Shown here: piece after piece, positions 26,219 through 35,149 of the stretch
How positions within the stretch are numbered: the stretch's first letter is position 1
Layout: each line of letters begins with the position of its first letter
NCBI GenBank assembly: GCA_900545165.1
Contig: UQYA01000003.1
Span: 1 to 54,522, forward strand
Reading direction: 5' to 3'
Length of the DNA: 54,522 nt
Origin: an uncultured Collinsella sp.
GTDB taxonomy: Bacteria; Actinomycetota; Coriobacteriia; Coriobacteriales; Coriobacteriaceae
Position numbers and translations under genes: made by a program
Notes under the pieces: generated by a model
What the model was told of the DNA's origin: nothing
Seen by the model: the letters and a program-made list of their open reading frames with translations, nothing else
Database searches by the model: none

Positions 26219-26896
26219 ATGTCGCTGCGCGGTGGAATCGGTCTGCCCGAGCTTCCTCTAGAGGACGGGCAGGAGTTTAGGCTCGGCATTATGGGTGGCA
26301 CCTTTGATCCCATCCATTACGGGCACCTGGTGACCGCTGAGCAGGCGCGTGAGTCCCTCGACTTGGATGCCGTGCTCTTTATGCCGGCGGGCACGCCTGC
26401 CTTTAAGCTTGACAAGCCGGTGACGCCTGCCGAGGACCGTTATGCCATGACGGTCCTCGCCACCGCTGCGAACCCGGCCTTTTTGGCGAGTCGGTTCGAG
26501 ATTGACCGTCCGGGTGTAACCTATACGGCCGATACGCTTCATGCCCTTCGCGACTTTTACCCGCCGCAGGTAAAGCTCTACTTTATTACGGGCGCCGACG
26601 CGATTATCGATATTGTTACCTGGCATGATGCCGAACGAATCGCTGAGCTTGCTACCTTTATTGCGGCGACGCGACCGGGCTTTGATATCGATACGGCGCG
26701 TGCCCGAATCAAAGAGTCGGGGCTGCCGTTCGACGTGCGCTATATTCAGATTCCGGCGCTGGCGATCAGCTCGACGAACATTCGTAAGCGAGTTGCTCGC
26801 GGTATGAGCGTGCGCTATCTTACGAGCGAGTCCGTGCTCGGCTACATTCGCAAACGCAGGCTATATGCCGATTTGGGCCAAGAAGATTTTGAGTGA
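26219..26896 (+). CDS. nadD: Nicotinate-nucleotide adenylyltransferase
   Basis: Joins nicotinate mononucleotide and ATP to make deamido-NAD. The 225-residue protein has the nucleotidyltransferase signature GGTFDPIHYGHL (His-x-Gly-His) after about 24 leading residues and the ISSTNIRKR motif near the C-terminus. The N-terminal extension is longer than usual, but no better start lies nearer the motif. It is in the conserved order obgE-nadD-yqeK-rsfS, with very short gaps. Confidence 0.95.
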   Translation: MSLRGGIGLPELPLEDGQEFRLGIMGGTFDPIHYGHLVTAEQARESLDLDAVLFMPAGTPAFKLDKPVTPAEDRYAMTVLATAANPAFLASRFEIDRPGVTYTADTLHALRDFYPPQVKLYFITGADAIIDIVTWHDAERIAELATFIAATRPGFDIDTARARIKESGLPFDVRYIQIPALAISSTNIRKRVARGMSVRYLTSESVLGYIRKRRLYADLGQEDFE

Positions 26897-26908
26897 TGGG
26901 GGTCTACG

Positions 26909-27517
26909 TTGTCGGTAGAGGATCAGTTTGAGGGCGATGAGCGCGCGCTGCTCAAGCGCATTCAAGAGCTGCTCGATGTTCGCATGAAGGATAAGCGCAA
27001 GCGCTATGTGCATTCGCTGGGTGTTGCCGAGACCGCACTTCATCTGGCCGAGGTCTACGGCGTTGACCGCTTTGATGCCGCTGCCGCCGGCTTGATCCAC
27101 GACTGGGACAAGGTGCTCTCCGACGACGAGCTGGTCACGCGCGCTCTGCATTACGGCATTAAGATTGCCGGCTCTCCTTCCGCCGCGACGCCGCTTTTGC
27201 ATGGCCCTGTTGCCGCCTATGAGCTTCCGCAGCTTTTTCCCGAGCTGTCGCCGGCCGTTTTCCAGGCTGTCGACCGTCACACCGTGGGTGCCTGCGACAT
27301 GACGCCGCTCGATATGGTGGTCTTTGTGGCCGATGCCATCGAGCCCAACCGCCACGGCGACTATGCGCATGCGCTGCGCAAGATGGTGGGGGAGTCGACG
27401 CTCGATGAGTTGTTCTTCTCCTGTTTTGCGCAGGGTTTGGTCTATGTGATCCAGTCCGGGCGCTATCTTTATCCCACAGCTATTACGATTTACAACCATT
27501 ACGCCCAGCTGCGCTAG
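26909..27517 (+). CDS. yqeK: HD-domain hydrolase YqeK (symmetrical Ap4A hydrolase family)
   Basis: Expected to cleave diadenosine tetraphosphate to two ADP. The 202-residue protein contains the HD-domain metal ligands: His near RYVHSLGVAETA, the HD pair in AGLIHDWDK, the His in LLHGPVAAYEL and the Asp in VVFVADAIEPNR. The TTG start at 26909 follows GATGGGGG. Adjacent to nadD and rsfS as in most Gram-positive genomes. Confidence 0.92.
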   Translation: MSVEDQFEGDERALLKRIQELLDVRMKDKRKRYVHSLGVAETALHLAEVYGVDRFDAAAAGLIHDWDKVLSDDELVTRALHYGIKIAGSPSAATPLLHGPVAAYELPQLFPELSPAVFQAVDRHTVGACDMTPLDMVVFVADAIEPNRHGDYAHALRKMVGESTLDELFFSCFAQGLVYVIQSGRYLYPTAITIYNHYAQLR

Positions 27518-27544
27518 CTCGGGCTGTCTAGAAAGAGGTATTCC

Positions 27545-28000
27545 ATGGCCGACGAGACCATGACCGACGAGCAGATTCTTGAAGGTGTGGAGCACAAGAG
27601 CTTCGTCGCCACGTCCGACCGCACTGCCGCCTCGCTGTCCGCGAGCGGTGTCGCCGCCGAGGATGTCGCCCGCGCCGCCGCGCAGGCCGCCTACGACAAG
27701 AAGGGCGAGGACGTTCAGGTGCTCGACCTGACCGAGCTTTCCGACGTATGCGACTACTTTGTGCTTGCCACCGGTACCAACAACCGCCAGGTCGATTCTA
27801 TCGTCGACGAGATCGAGGAGAAGGTCGCCGAGGCTTGCGGCGAGCACCCGTTCTCCATCGAGGGTCGCGAGCAGAAGACCTGGATGCTCATGGACTATGG
27901 TTCGGTTGTCGTCCACGTCTTCACTCCCGAAGCCCGCGACTTCTACCGCCTCGAGAAACTCTGGGGAGACGCCCCCCAGCTCCCCCTCAATCTCCTTTAG
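27545..28000 (+). CDS. rsfS: Ribosome silencing factor RsfS
   Basis: Binds L14 and blocks joining of ribosomal subunits in starvation. The 151-residue protein has about 40 extra residues before the RsfS domain, which includes CDYFVLATGTNNRQVDSI and DYGSVVVHVFTPEARDFYRLEKLW with the conserved tryptophan. It ends the rplU-to-rsfS block and is followed by a strong terminator. Confidence 0.95.
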   Translation: MADETMTDEQILEGVEHKSFVATSDRTAASLSASGVAAEDVARAAAQAAYDKKGEDVQVLDLTELSDVCDYFVLATGTNNRQVDSIVDEIEEKVAEACGEHPFSIEGREQKTWMLMDYGSVVVHVFTPEARDFYRLEKLWGDAPQLPLNLL

Positions 28001-28042
28001 TAGCTCATTTGAGACGGGGTTTTAGCTACCCTCACGCATATC

Positions 28043-28086
28043 GCCGGGCAGTTGCGGTTTTCCGTAACTGCCCGGCTTTCTTTTTT
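28043..28086 (+). terminator. Terminator after rsfS
   Basis: GCCGGGCAGTTGCGG (28043-28057) pairs with CCGTAACTGCCCGGC (28061-28075) around a small T loop and is followed by TTTCTTTTTT. It lies between the convergent rsfS and dinB genes. Confidence 0.92.
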
Positions 28087-28098
28087 GCCCAAAGGCGG

Positions 28099-29313
28099 TT
28101 AATCGTTGAAGCGGGATTGGCGGCCGAAGGAAAGGGCGGTGTCGCCGAATTTGTCTCGGACGGCGTCGATGGCGACGGAGAGGTCGCGGCGGTCGCTGGA
28201 TTGGGCTCCGCGGTCATCGATCTCGCAGAACAGGTCGGTCTGGATGCCGCCTTGGTGGTCGAAGTCGCTCATGCCGATGCCCGCTAAGCGAACATGCATG
28301 CCTTCCTGCCAGATGTTGTCGAGCAGTTCGAGCGCAACCGCCACGAAGATGTTCTCATCGTCGGTCGGATGAGGCAGCCGGCGCTGTGCCGAGCGACCGC
28401 TTCCATACGAATACTTAAGCTTGAGCGTTACCGTGGCACCCGTCAGCCCCTGACGGCGCAGGCGGCGTCCCACTGACTCTCCCAACAGCGCAATCGCCGC
28501 CTCAATATCCCCACGCTCAGTTAAATCTTTAGCAAAGGTGCGTTCATTGCTGACCGACTTGACCTCGCGCTCTTCATCGAGGCTCGTGACTTCGGAGATT
28601 TCGAGTCCCAGCGCACGCTGGCGCATGCGTTCGCCGTTGACGCCAAAAATAGAGGCCAAGGTGGATTCCGGTGCACGTGATAGCTCGCCGAGGGTGTAGA
28701 TGCGCATGCGGCGCAGTCGCTCCTCGGCCGAGCGTCCGATGCCGCTCATGGCAGATACTGGCAGCGCGGCCAAAAAGCGCTGCTCGGTTCCGGGTCGCAC
28801 GATGGTCAGCCCAAACGGCTTATCCTGCTCGCTTGCGATCTTTGCGACCGTCTTGTTGCAGCCCACGCCAATGGAGCAGGTCACTCCCAGCCCTGCCACG
28901 CGGTCGCTTATACGCCGCGCAACCAGCAGCGGGTCTTCGGGCGCAAAGCGACCCGGTGTGATATCGATAAAGGCTTCGTCGATGGATACGCGCTCAACGC
29001 GCGGGGTCTCGTCGGCGAGAATCGTCATGACCTGCGCGCTCACCTCGCGGTAGCGATCAAAGTGCCCGTGCGTCCAAATGGCTTGCGGGCACAAGCGCCG
29101 TGCCTCGGCCGAGGCCATGGCAGAGTGCACGCCAAAGCGACGTGCCTCATACGAACACGTGGACACGACGCCACGCGAATTGGCGTCTCCGCCTACGATG
29201 AGCGGCTTTCCGCGCCATTCGGGATGATCGAGCATTTCCACGCTCGCAAAAAACGCATCAAGGTCCATTAGGCCCACCGCCGGACCCGTCCAGGGAGGCG
29301 GCGTGACGCCCAT
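28099..29313 (-). CDS. dinB: DNA polymerase IV (Y family, translesion synthesis)
   Basis: Error-prone lesion-bypass polymerase. Motifs include GLMDLDAFFASVE (first catalytic Asp), SYEARRFGV (nucleotide-binding), and VSIDEAFIDIT with the catalytic Asp-Glu pair. The helix-hairpin-helix region and the little-finger domain follow (SVSNERTFAKDL, GATVTLKLKYS). From 29313 it is 404 residues. That ATG has GAGGA four bases upstream. An in-frame ATG at 29352 adds 13 residues but lies only six bases after a TATACT (-10) element and would need leaderless initiation. It stands alone, transcribed against its neighbours; no convincing LexA site is visible. Confidence 0.92.
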   Translation of the reverse strand: MGVTPPPWTGPAVGLMDLDAFFASVEMLDHPEWRGKPLIVGGDANSRGVVSTCSYEARRFGVHSAMASAEARRLCPQAIWTHGHFDRYREVSAQVMTILADETPRVERVSIDEAFIDITPGRFAPEDPLLVARRISDRVAGLGVTCSIGVGCNKTVAKIASEQDKPFGLTIVRPGTEQRFLAALPVSAMSGIGRSAEERLRRMRIYTLGELSRAPESTLASIFGVNGERMRQRALGLEISEVTSLDEEREVKSVSNERTFAKDLTERGDIEAAIALLGESVGRRLRRQGLTGATVTLKLKYSYGSGRSAQRRLPHPTDDENIFVAVALELLDNIWQEGMHVRLAGIGMSDFDHQGGIQTDLFCEIDDRGAQSSDRRDLSVAIDAVRDKFGDTALSFGRQSRFND

Positions 29314-29358
29314 GGCATCCTCATAACCGTATGTATGTTCGCGTCTTTCCATGTCATG

Positions 29359-29364
29359 AGTATA
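29359..29364 (-). promoter_or_regulatory. Probable -10 element of dinB
   Basis: TATACT on the minus strand. No good -35 is visible 16-18 bases upstream, so an activator or an additional element may be needed. The predicted transcript start is near 29352. Confidence 0.4.
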
Positions 29365-29468
29365 CCGCGCAGCTCATGTGGGGTGCGTGTATGTGCTTGC
29401 AAATCCCGAATTCTTGTCTAAGATATGGATTTGCCCTCGACTACACCGAAGAAGTTGGTCTCACGGAC

Positions 29469-29497
29469 TTCACCTGCCCGCGTCGATGGCGTATTAT
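29469..29497 (+). promoter_or_regulatory. Probable promoter of the rpsP operon
   Basis: TTCACC (29469-29474) and TATTAT (29492-29497) are 17 bases apart, with a predicted start about 50 bases before rpsP. Confidence 0.55.
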
Positions 29498-29553
29498 GTT
29501 CAACTGTTTGTTTGTAGTTGCAGCCTAAAGCTGCTTGGTTGGAGGAGTTTCCT

Positions 29554-29895
29554 TTGGCAGTCAAGATTCGCCTTGCTCGTCACGGCGCTAAGAAGCGTCC
29601 GTACTACCGTGTCGTCGTCGCCGATTCCCGCGCCCCGCGTGACGGTCGTATCATCGAGGAGGTTGGCCGCTACAACCCGATGACCGCCCCCAAGACCATC
29701 AACCTCGATCTCGAGAAGATCGCCGACTGGCAGTCCAAGGGCGCTCAGCTCACCGACGCCGTCGCCGCTCTGGTCAAGGCCGCCAACGAGGGCGAGAAGA
29801 CCGAGACCGTCGTCAAGAAGTCCAAGAAGCAGCTCGCCAAAGAGGCCGAGGCCGCTAAGGCTGCCGCTGAGGCCGCTGAGGGCGCCGAGGAGTAA
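29554..29895 (+). CDS. rpsP: 30S ribosomal protein S16
   Basis: The 113-residue protein begins MAVKIRLARHGAKKRPYYRV, the S16 signature, and continues VVADSRAPRDGRIIEEVGRYNP. The last 30 residues are a Lys then Ala/Glu-rich tail beyond the normal S16 end. The TTG start at 29554 has GGAGGAG six bases upstream and gives the correct N-terminus; a TTG at 29518 in the same frame adds 12 unrelated residues. First gene of rpsP-khpA-rimM-trmD-lepB. Confidence 0.97.
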   Translation: MAVKIRLARHGAKKRPYYRVVVADSRAPRDGRIIEEVGRYNPMTAPKTINLDLEKIADWQSKGAQLTDAVAALVKAANEGEKTETVVKKSKKQLAKEAEAAKAAAEAAEGAEE

Positions 29896-29898
29896 ATC

Positions 29899-30183
29899 GT
29901 GCCTGAGGTTGACGCTGCACAGCTCGAGGGTGAGGCAATGCTCTCAGATCGCATCGCCGATCTCGTCGAATATCTCGTTGTTCAGATCGTCGACGACCCG
30001 GATTCCGTGAGCCTTGAGGTCATCGATGGTGACGACGCCTCTACGATTGAGGTTTCGGTCGCCGAGGATGACGTCGCTAAGGTCATCGGCCGTCGTGGCC
30101 GTACCATCAAGGCCATTCGCACGCTCGCCCGTGCACTGGCCGCTCGCCTCGACACTGCTGTCGAGGTAGAGGTTCTGGGCTAG
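29899..30183 (+). CDS. khpA: KH-domain RNA-binding protein KhpA
   Basis: Small RNA-binding protein that partners KhpB in several Gram-positives and affects cell size. The 94-residue protein holds one KH domain with the GxxG loop in KVIGRRGRTIKAIRTLARAL. The GTG at 29899 has GAGGAG six bases upstream. An internal ATG at 29938, preceded by GAGGG, would give 81 residues, closer to the usual family length, so the start is uncertain. Position between rpsP and rimM is the standard one. Confidence 0.92.
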   Translation: MPEVDAAQLEGEAMLSDRIADLVEYLVVQIVDDPDSVSLEVIDGDDASTIEVSVAEDDVAKVIGRRGRTIKAIRTLARALAARLDTAVEVEVLG

Positions 30184-30187
30184 GACC

Positions 30188-30709
30188 TTGAGGTCCCAGT
30201 ACAAAAACATCGCCCGTGTGGTCAAGCCACACGGAAGGAAGGGGGAGGTCCTCGCGCAGCCGCTGCGGGGGCTTCCTTCTGTATTGGAGCCGGGTATGCG
30301 TGTCGCCCTGACGCCGCCGGCGCTTAAGCGCGACCGTTTTTGCACGGTCGTGTCCGTTACCGATACGGGCGATGGCGATCTGGTCTCGTTTGAGGGCATA
30401 GACGACTTGACGGCCGCCGAGGGCATCACCGGATGCTACGTGCTGGCAAATCGTGACGACTTTGAGCTCGATTCGCTCGACGCCGCCTATACCGACCTTA
30501 TGGGTCGCGAGGTGGTCGATGAGCGCTTTGGCTCGCTCGGCACGATTGTCGAGATCATGTCGACGCCCGCCAACGATGTTTGGGTTGTCGAGGGTGATCG
30601 GTACGGCGAGGTGCTGATTCCCGTGATCGAGCAGGTTGTGCTCGATCTTCCCGACACAGGAACAATTTCCGTCTACGTTATGGACGGCTTGATCGATATG
30701 GACAAGTAG
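30188..30709 (+). CDS. rimM: Ribosome maturation factor RimM
   Basis: Assists maturation of the 30S head and binds S19. The 173-residue protein begins YKNIARVVKPHGRKGEV, the RimM G-x-x-G-E-V signature, and contains the PRC-barrel half with GSLGTIVEIM and DVWVVEG, then LIPVIEQVVL. The TTG start at 30188 follows TAGGA, four bases after the khpA stop. trmD follows after ten bases. Confidence 0.94.
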   Translation: MRSQYKNIARVVKPHGRKGEVLAQPLRGLPSVLEPGMRVALTPPALKRDRFCTVVSVTDTGDGDLVSFEGIDDLTAAEGITGCYVLANRDDFELDSLDAAYTDLMGREVVDERFGSLGTIVEIMSTPANDVWVVEGDRYGEVLIPVIEQVVLDLPDTGTISVYVMDGLIDMDK

Positions 30710-30719
30710 GGAGGACAGC

Positions 30720-31478
30720 ATGCTGATTGAGACCCTTTCGGTCTTTCCCGAGATGTTTGAGCCCGTCATGTCCACGTCGATTTTGGGCCGCGCCCGCAAG
30801 GCCGGCCTTTTTGATTTTAAGGCTTATAACCTGCGCGACTGGACGCACGACCGCCATCGCACCGTCGATGATGAGCCGTATGGCGGCGGGCAGGGCATGC
30901 TCATGAAGGTCGAGCCCATCGCCGAGGCCATCGAGGCTATTAGCTCCGAGGGTCCCAAGCCCACCGTGGTGTTCTTTACCCCCTGTGGCGAGCCCTTTAC
31001 GCAGCATGTGGCAGAGCGCCTGCTTAAAAGCGAACGCCTACTGTTTGTGTGCAGCCGTTACGAGGGCGTCGACGAGCGTGCATATGTGTATGCCGATGAG
31101 CGTCTGTCGATCGGCGACTACGTGCTTACGGGTGGCGAACTTCCCGCTATGGTCGTTGCCGATGCCGTCGTACGCCTGATTCCCGGCGCCCTGGGCGACG
31201 AGATGAGCAATGTGGACGAGTCGTTCTCGACCGCCGAGGACGGAGGCCTGCTCGAGTACGCGCAGTACACCCGTCCCGCCGAGTTCAACGGCGAAGGCGT
31301 GCCGCCGGTGCTCGTGAGTGGCGATCACGCCAAGGTCGATGCCTGGCGTCGCAAGAACGCCATCGAGCGCACCTGCCGCTGGCGTCCCGATCTGATCGAG
31401 ACGGCGCGCCTTACGCCCCAGGAGCGTGCGTACGCGCAGGAGATTTTGGACGCTTCGTATTCGCAGAGCGAGGAGTGA
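30720..31478 (+). CDS. trmD: tRNA (guanine-37-N1)-methyltransferase TrmD
   Basis: Methylates G37 next to the anticodon using S-adenosylmethionine. The 252-residue protein has the SPOUT knot with YGGGQGMLMKVEPI, CSRYEGVDERA and YVLTGGELPAMVVADAVVRL, and the C-terminal RRKNAIERT tRNA-binding segment. The ATG at 30720 follows GGGAGG. Its end nearly meets lepB, whose ribosome site lies in the last trmD codons. Confidence 0.97.
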   Translation: MLIETLSVFPEMFEPVMSTSILGRARKAGLFDFKAYNLRDWTHDRHRTVDDEPYGGGQGMLMKVEPIAEAIEAISSEGPKPTVVFFTPCGEPFTQHVAERLLKSERLLFVCSRYEGVDERAYVYADERLSIGDYVLTGGELPAMVVADAVVRLIPGALGDEMSNVDESFSTAEDGGLLEYAQYTRPAEFNGEGVPPVLVSGDHAKVDAWRRKNAIERTCRWRPDLIETARLTPQERAYAQEILDASYSQSEE

Positions 31479-31480
31479 GA

Positions 31481-32044
31481 ATGGTTCCATCGCAGCATTC
31501 CGCGTTGAGGGGCGCTTTTGAGTGGATCGCGGTCATCGCGATCGCATTGGTCGCCACCTTCTTGATTCGCTCGTTTGTGGTCGAGCCCTTTGTGGTGCCC
31601 ACCGGTTCTATGGAGGACACGATCGAGATTGGCGACCAGATCCTGGCACAAAAGGTGAGCCTCGAGCTCGGTCAGCCCGTCAAGCAGGGCGATATCGTGG
31701 TGTTTCACAACCCCGATGGCACCTCCGAGCATGATGTTCTTGTCAAGCGTGTTATTGCCACGGCCGGCCAGACGGTCGACCTGCAGGATGGCAAGGTGGT
31801 CGTTGACGGCCAAGCGCTCGACGAGGACTATACGGCGGGCATGAGCTGGCCGCTTTCGGTTCAAGCGCCCGGCGCTCAGGTGAGCTATCCCTACACCGTC
31901 CCCGACGGGTGTGTGTGGGTGATGGGCGACAACCGCGAAAACTCTGCCGACTCACGCTACTTTGGTCCCGTCGATTGCTCTGATTTGATCGCTGTGGCGC
32001 TTGTGCGCTACTGGCCGCTCAACCGCATCGGCGCTATCGACTAA
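31481..32044 (+). CDS. lepB: Signal peptidase I
   Basis: Membrane protease that removes signal peptides. The 187-residue protein has one N-terminal membrane segment (about 14-31). The Ser-Lys dyad is Ser43 in PTGSMEDT and Lys89 in DVLVKRVIATAGQ, and the box E motif is MGDNRENSADSRYFGPV. The short single-pass form is typical of Gram-positives. ATG at 31481 is preferred because AGGAG ends five bases upstream; GTG at 31475 overlaps that site. Confidence 0.96.
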   Translation: MVPSQHSALRGAFEWIAVIAIALVATFLIRSFVVEPFVVPTGSMEDTIEIGDQILAQKVSLELGQPVKQGDIVVFHNPDGTSEHDVLVKRVIATAGQTVDLQDGKVVVDGQALDEDYTAGMSWPLSVQAPGAQVSYPYTVPDGCVWVMGDNRENSADSRYFGPVDCSDLIAVALVRYWPLNRIGAID

Positions 32045-32103
32045 AAACCGCTATAGTACAGTACCTAACCGTGTAATCGTTTCGACGAGGGGATATTAGA
32101 GGC

Positions 32104-33015
32104 ATGAACGCTTCATCGCTTTCCTTCCAAGACATCATCCTGCGCCTCCAGCAGTACTGGGGCGAGCAGGGCTGCGTCATTATGCAGCCCTATGACTCCG
32201 AGGTCGGTGCCGGTACCTTCCATACCGCGACCACGCTGCGCTCGCTCGGTCCCGCCGAGTGGCGCACCTGCTATGCGCAGCCCTGCCGCCGTCCCGCCGA
32301 CGGCCGCTACGGCGAGAACCCCAACCGCATGCAGCACTACTATCAGTTCCAGGTGCTCATCAAGCCTTCTCCGGTTAACGCCCAGGAGCTCTACCTGGGG
32401 TCTCTTGCCGCTATCGGTCTGGACCCCAACGACCATGACGTCCGCTTTGTCGAGGACGACTGGGAGAGCCCGACGCTCGGCGCCTGGGGTCTTGGCTGGG
32501 AGGTCTGGCTCAATGGCATGGAGGTCACGCAGTTTACGTACTTCCAGCAGGTGGGCGGCATCGAGGTTGACCCCGTGCCCGTCGAGATCACCTATGGCCT
32601 GGAGCGTATCGCCATGTACGCCCAGGGCGTTAACTCGGTCTACGACCTGGTGTGGAGCTACCTGCCCGACGGCACGCCCATGACCTATGGCGACGTGTTC
32701 CTCGAGAACGAGCGCGAGTTCAGTGCCTATAACTTTGAGGTCGCCAACGTCGAGATGATGCGTCAGAAGTTTGACGACTACGAGGCCGAGTGCCACTCCT
32801 GTCTGGAGCGCAAGCTGCCGCTGCCGGCGTACGACTGCGTCATGAAGTGCAGCCACGCCTTCAACCTGCTCGATGCCCGTGGCGCGCTGTCCGCGGTCGA
32901 GCGTGCCAACTACATCCTGCGCGTCCGCGCCGTCGCCAAGGCGTGCTGCGAGGCCTACATGGCCGAGGTCGCCGGAGTCAACGAGAATGCCGACCAGGAA
33001 GGCGAGGTGGCGTAA
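32104..33015 (+). CDS. glyQ: Glycyl-tRNA synthetase alpha subunit
   Basis: Catalytic subunit of the bacterial alpha2beta2 glycyl-tRNA synthetase. The 303-residue length is typical. Visible landmarks are FQDIILRLQQYWGEQGC, QPYDSEVGAGTFHTATTLR, YAQPCRRPADGRYGENPNR and EVWLNGMEVTQFTYFQQVGG. The 59-base gap after lepB is too short for a T-box leader. It is followed by glyS with three bases between, in the same reading frame. Confidence 0.97.
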   Translation: MNASSLSFQDIILRLQQYWGEQGCVIMQPYDSEVGAGTFHTATTLRSLGPAEWRTCYAQPCRRPADGRYGENPNRMQHYYQFQVLIKPSPVNAQELYLGSLAAIGLDPNDHDVRFVEDDWESPTLGAWGLGWEVWLNGMEVTQFTYFQQVGGIEVDPVPVEITYGLERIAMYAQGVNSVYDLVWSYLPDGTPMTYGDVFLENEREFSAYNFEVANVEMMRQKFDDYEAECHSCLERKLPLPAYDCVMKCSHAFNLLDARGALSAVERANYILRVRAVAKACCEAYMAEVAGVNENADQEGEVA

Positions 33016-33018
33016 GCC

Positions 33019-35115
33019 ATGGCAGACGCTAAGGATTTCCTGTTTGAGATCGGTACGGAGGAAATGCCCTCTGCACCGCTGAACAATGCCGTCAAGCAGC
33101 TTGGCACCATGATCGCCAAGGGTCTCGACGAGGCCGGTCTGGCCCACGGCGAGGTCCGCGTGATCTCGAGTCCGCGTCGCCTGGCTGCACTCGTTGCCGA
33201 CGTCGCCACCGCGACCGATGAGGTTCACGAGGTCAAGCGTGGCCCCGCGGCCAACATTGCCTTCGACGCTGACGGTAACGCCACCAAGGCCGCCCAGGGC
33301 TTTGCCCGCAAGTGCGGTGTGGCTGCCGAGGACCTGGTCCGTCGCGAGGATACTGACGGTCGCGAGTATGTGTTCGCCGAGAAGAACATTCCCTCCGCAC
33401 CGGCTACGCCGATTCTGACCGCTCTGTGCGAGAAGACCATCGCCGGCCTGCAGTGGCCCAACTACCGCAGCCAGCGCTGGGGTCACGAGCATGCGACTTT
33501 TGTTCGTCCGGTCCGCTGGATCTGCTGCCTTTTGGGCGAGGATGTTGTGCCCGTGTCGTTTGCCGACGTGACGAGCGGCAACACCACGCGCGGTCATCGT
33601 GTACTTGGCCCTGGCGACCATGTGGTTGCCAGCCCCGCCGTCTACGAGCAGGTGCTCGAGGACGCCGGCGTGCTTTCTGCCGAGCGTCGTCGTGAGGCCA
33701 TCCTTGCCGGTATCGCCGAGGTCGAGGCCGCTCGCCCCGGCTGTCATGTCGACACGCCCAAGAAGGTCTTTGAGGAGGTCATTAACCTCTGCGAGTGGCC
33801 GACGGTGCTCGTCGGTACCTTCGATGAGGAGTTCCTCAAGGTCCCGCACGAGATCATCTGCGAGTCCATGCTCACCAACCAGCGTTACTTCCCGATCTAT
33901 GACGGCGAGGGCAAGCTCACGCGTGAGTTCGTGGTCGTCTCCAACAGCAAGCCCGAGAACGCCGAGCGCGTGATCGACGGCAACGAGCGCGTCGTGCGCG
34001 CCCGTCTGGACGACGCAAAGTTCTTCTACGAGGAGGACCTGAAGATCTCCCTCGACGAGTTCCGTGATCGTTTGGCCAAGGTTGCCTTCCAGGAGAAACT
34101 CGGTAGCGTGCTCGCCAAGTCCGAGCGCATCGAGCAACTCGCGCTCGCTATTGCCCGTGAGGCACACCTGGGTGCTCATCTGGCAGCCGACGCCGGCCGT
34201 GCCGCGCACCTGTGCAAGGCCGACCTGGTGTCCAACGCCGTCGTCGAGTTCACGAGCCAGCAGGGCGTGATGGGCGGTTATTACGCGACCGCGATGGGGG
34301 AGAACGACGAGGTCGTTCATGCTATTCGCGATCACTATCGTCCTCGCTTTGCCGGTGACGAGCTGCCCGAGGGCACCGCCGGCTGCATCGTGGCCTGCGC
34401 CGACAAGCTCGATACCATCGCCGGTATCTTTGCCATCGGCGAGCCCCCGACCGGCTCTTCGGACCCCTACGCGCTGCGTCGTGCCGCTATCGGCATCATC
34501 AACATCCTGCGCGATCGCCTGCCGATCGACCCCACGTCGCTCATCGATTTTGCCCTTGAACTCTATAGCGAGCAGGGCATTGAGTTCGACGCCGCCGAGG
34601 TCGCCCAGCAGGTTCGCGACTTCTTCCATGGCCGCCTGGTGAGCATGGCCCGCGACGAAAAGATCCCGGCCGATACCGTTGCCGCCGTCTCTGCGGTGCA
34701 CATCATCGCCCCGTCCGTCTTCTTCGCCCGCTGCGCCGCCCTCGACGAGGCCCGCAAGAACGACGCCGAGACCTTTGACAACCTGGCGACGGCCTATGCC
34801 CGTGCCGCGCATATCTCCAAGCCCGAGCTGGGCGCGGAGTACGACCGCGCCTTGATGGGCGAGGTCGAGCTCGCGCTTGCCGATGCCTCCGAGGCTGCTC
34901 AGACCGCTGTCGACGCCGCCCTCGCTGCCGAGGATTACCCGGCCGCATTTGCCGCCCTTGCCGCCCTGCGCGCCCCCATCGACCGCTTCTTCGACGAGGT
35001 CATGGTCATGGACAAGGACGAGCAGCTTCGCGATAATCGCCTTAAGCTGCTCAACCGCTTCGAGGCCGTTTTCTCCGGCATCGCCAACATCGGTGAGCTT
35101 GCCCGCAAAAAGTAA
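33019..35115 (+). CDS. glyS: Glycyl-tRNA synthetase beta subunit
   Basis: The tRNA-recognition subunit. The 698-residue length is typical. It begins DFLFEIGTEEMPSAPL and contains the HD-like and C-terminal anticodon-binding regions (SDPYALRRAAIGIINILRD, FFDEVMVM and NRLKLLNR near the end). Codon use is strongly biased and TTA, CTA and TCA codons are almost absent, so the exactly antisense frame stays open across glyQ and glyS. Confidence 0.97.
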   Translation: MADAKDFLFEIGTEEMPSAPLNNAVKQLGTMIAKGLDEAGLAHGEVRVISSPRRLAALVADVATATDEVHEVKRGPAANIAFDADGNATKAAQGFARKCGVAAEDLVRREDTDGREYVFAEKNIPSAPATPILTALCEKTIAGLQWPNYRSQRWGHEHATFVRPVRWICCLLGEDVVPVSFADVTSGNTTRGHRVLGPGDHVVASPAVYEQVLEDAGVLSAERRREAILAGIAEVEAARPGCHVDTPKKVFEEVINLCEWPTVLVGTFDEEFLKVPHEIICESMLTNQRYFPIYDGEGKLTREFVVVSNSKPENAERVIDGNERVVRARLDDAKFFYEEDLKISLDEFRDRLAKVAFQEKLGSVLAKSERIEQLALAIAREAHLGAHLAADAGRAAHLCKADLVSNAVVEFTSQQGVMGGYYATAMGENDEVVHAIRDHYRPRFAGDELPEGTAGCIVACADKLDTIAGIFAIGEPPTGSSDPYALRRAAIGIINILRDRLPIDPTSLIDFALELYSEQGIEFDAAEVAQQVRDFFHGRLVSMARDEKIPADTVAAVSAVHIIAPSVFFARCAALDEARKNDAETFDNLATAYARAAHISKPELGAEYDRALMGEVELALADASEAAQTAVDAALAAEDYPAAFAALAALRAPIDRFFDEVMVMDKDEQLRDNRLKLLNRFEAVFSGIANIGELARKK

Positions 35116-35149
35116 GCCAGCCTGCGCGTAAGCGCAAAAGGAGCCCCGC

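Noticed and set aside
29320..29400. LexA/SOS operator for dinB
   Set aside because: CGAACATACATACGG on the minus strand gives only one CGAAC half-site and lies within or at the edge of coding sequence; no symmetrical operator is present.
32045..32103. T-box riboswitch before glyQ
   Set aside because: The gap is only 59 bases and holds no terminator hairpin or T-box sequence.
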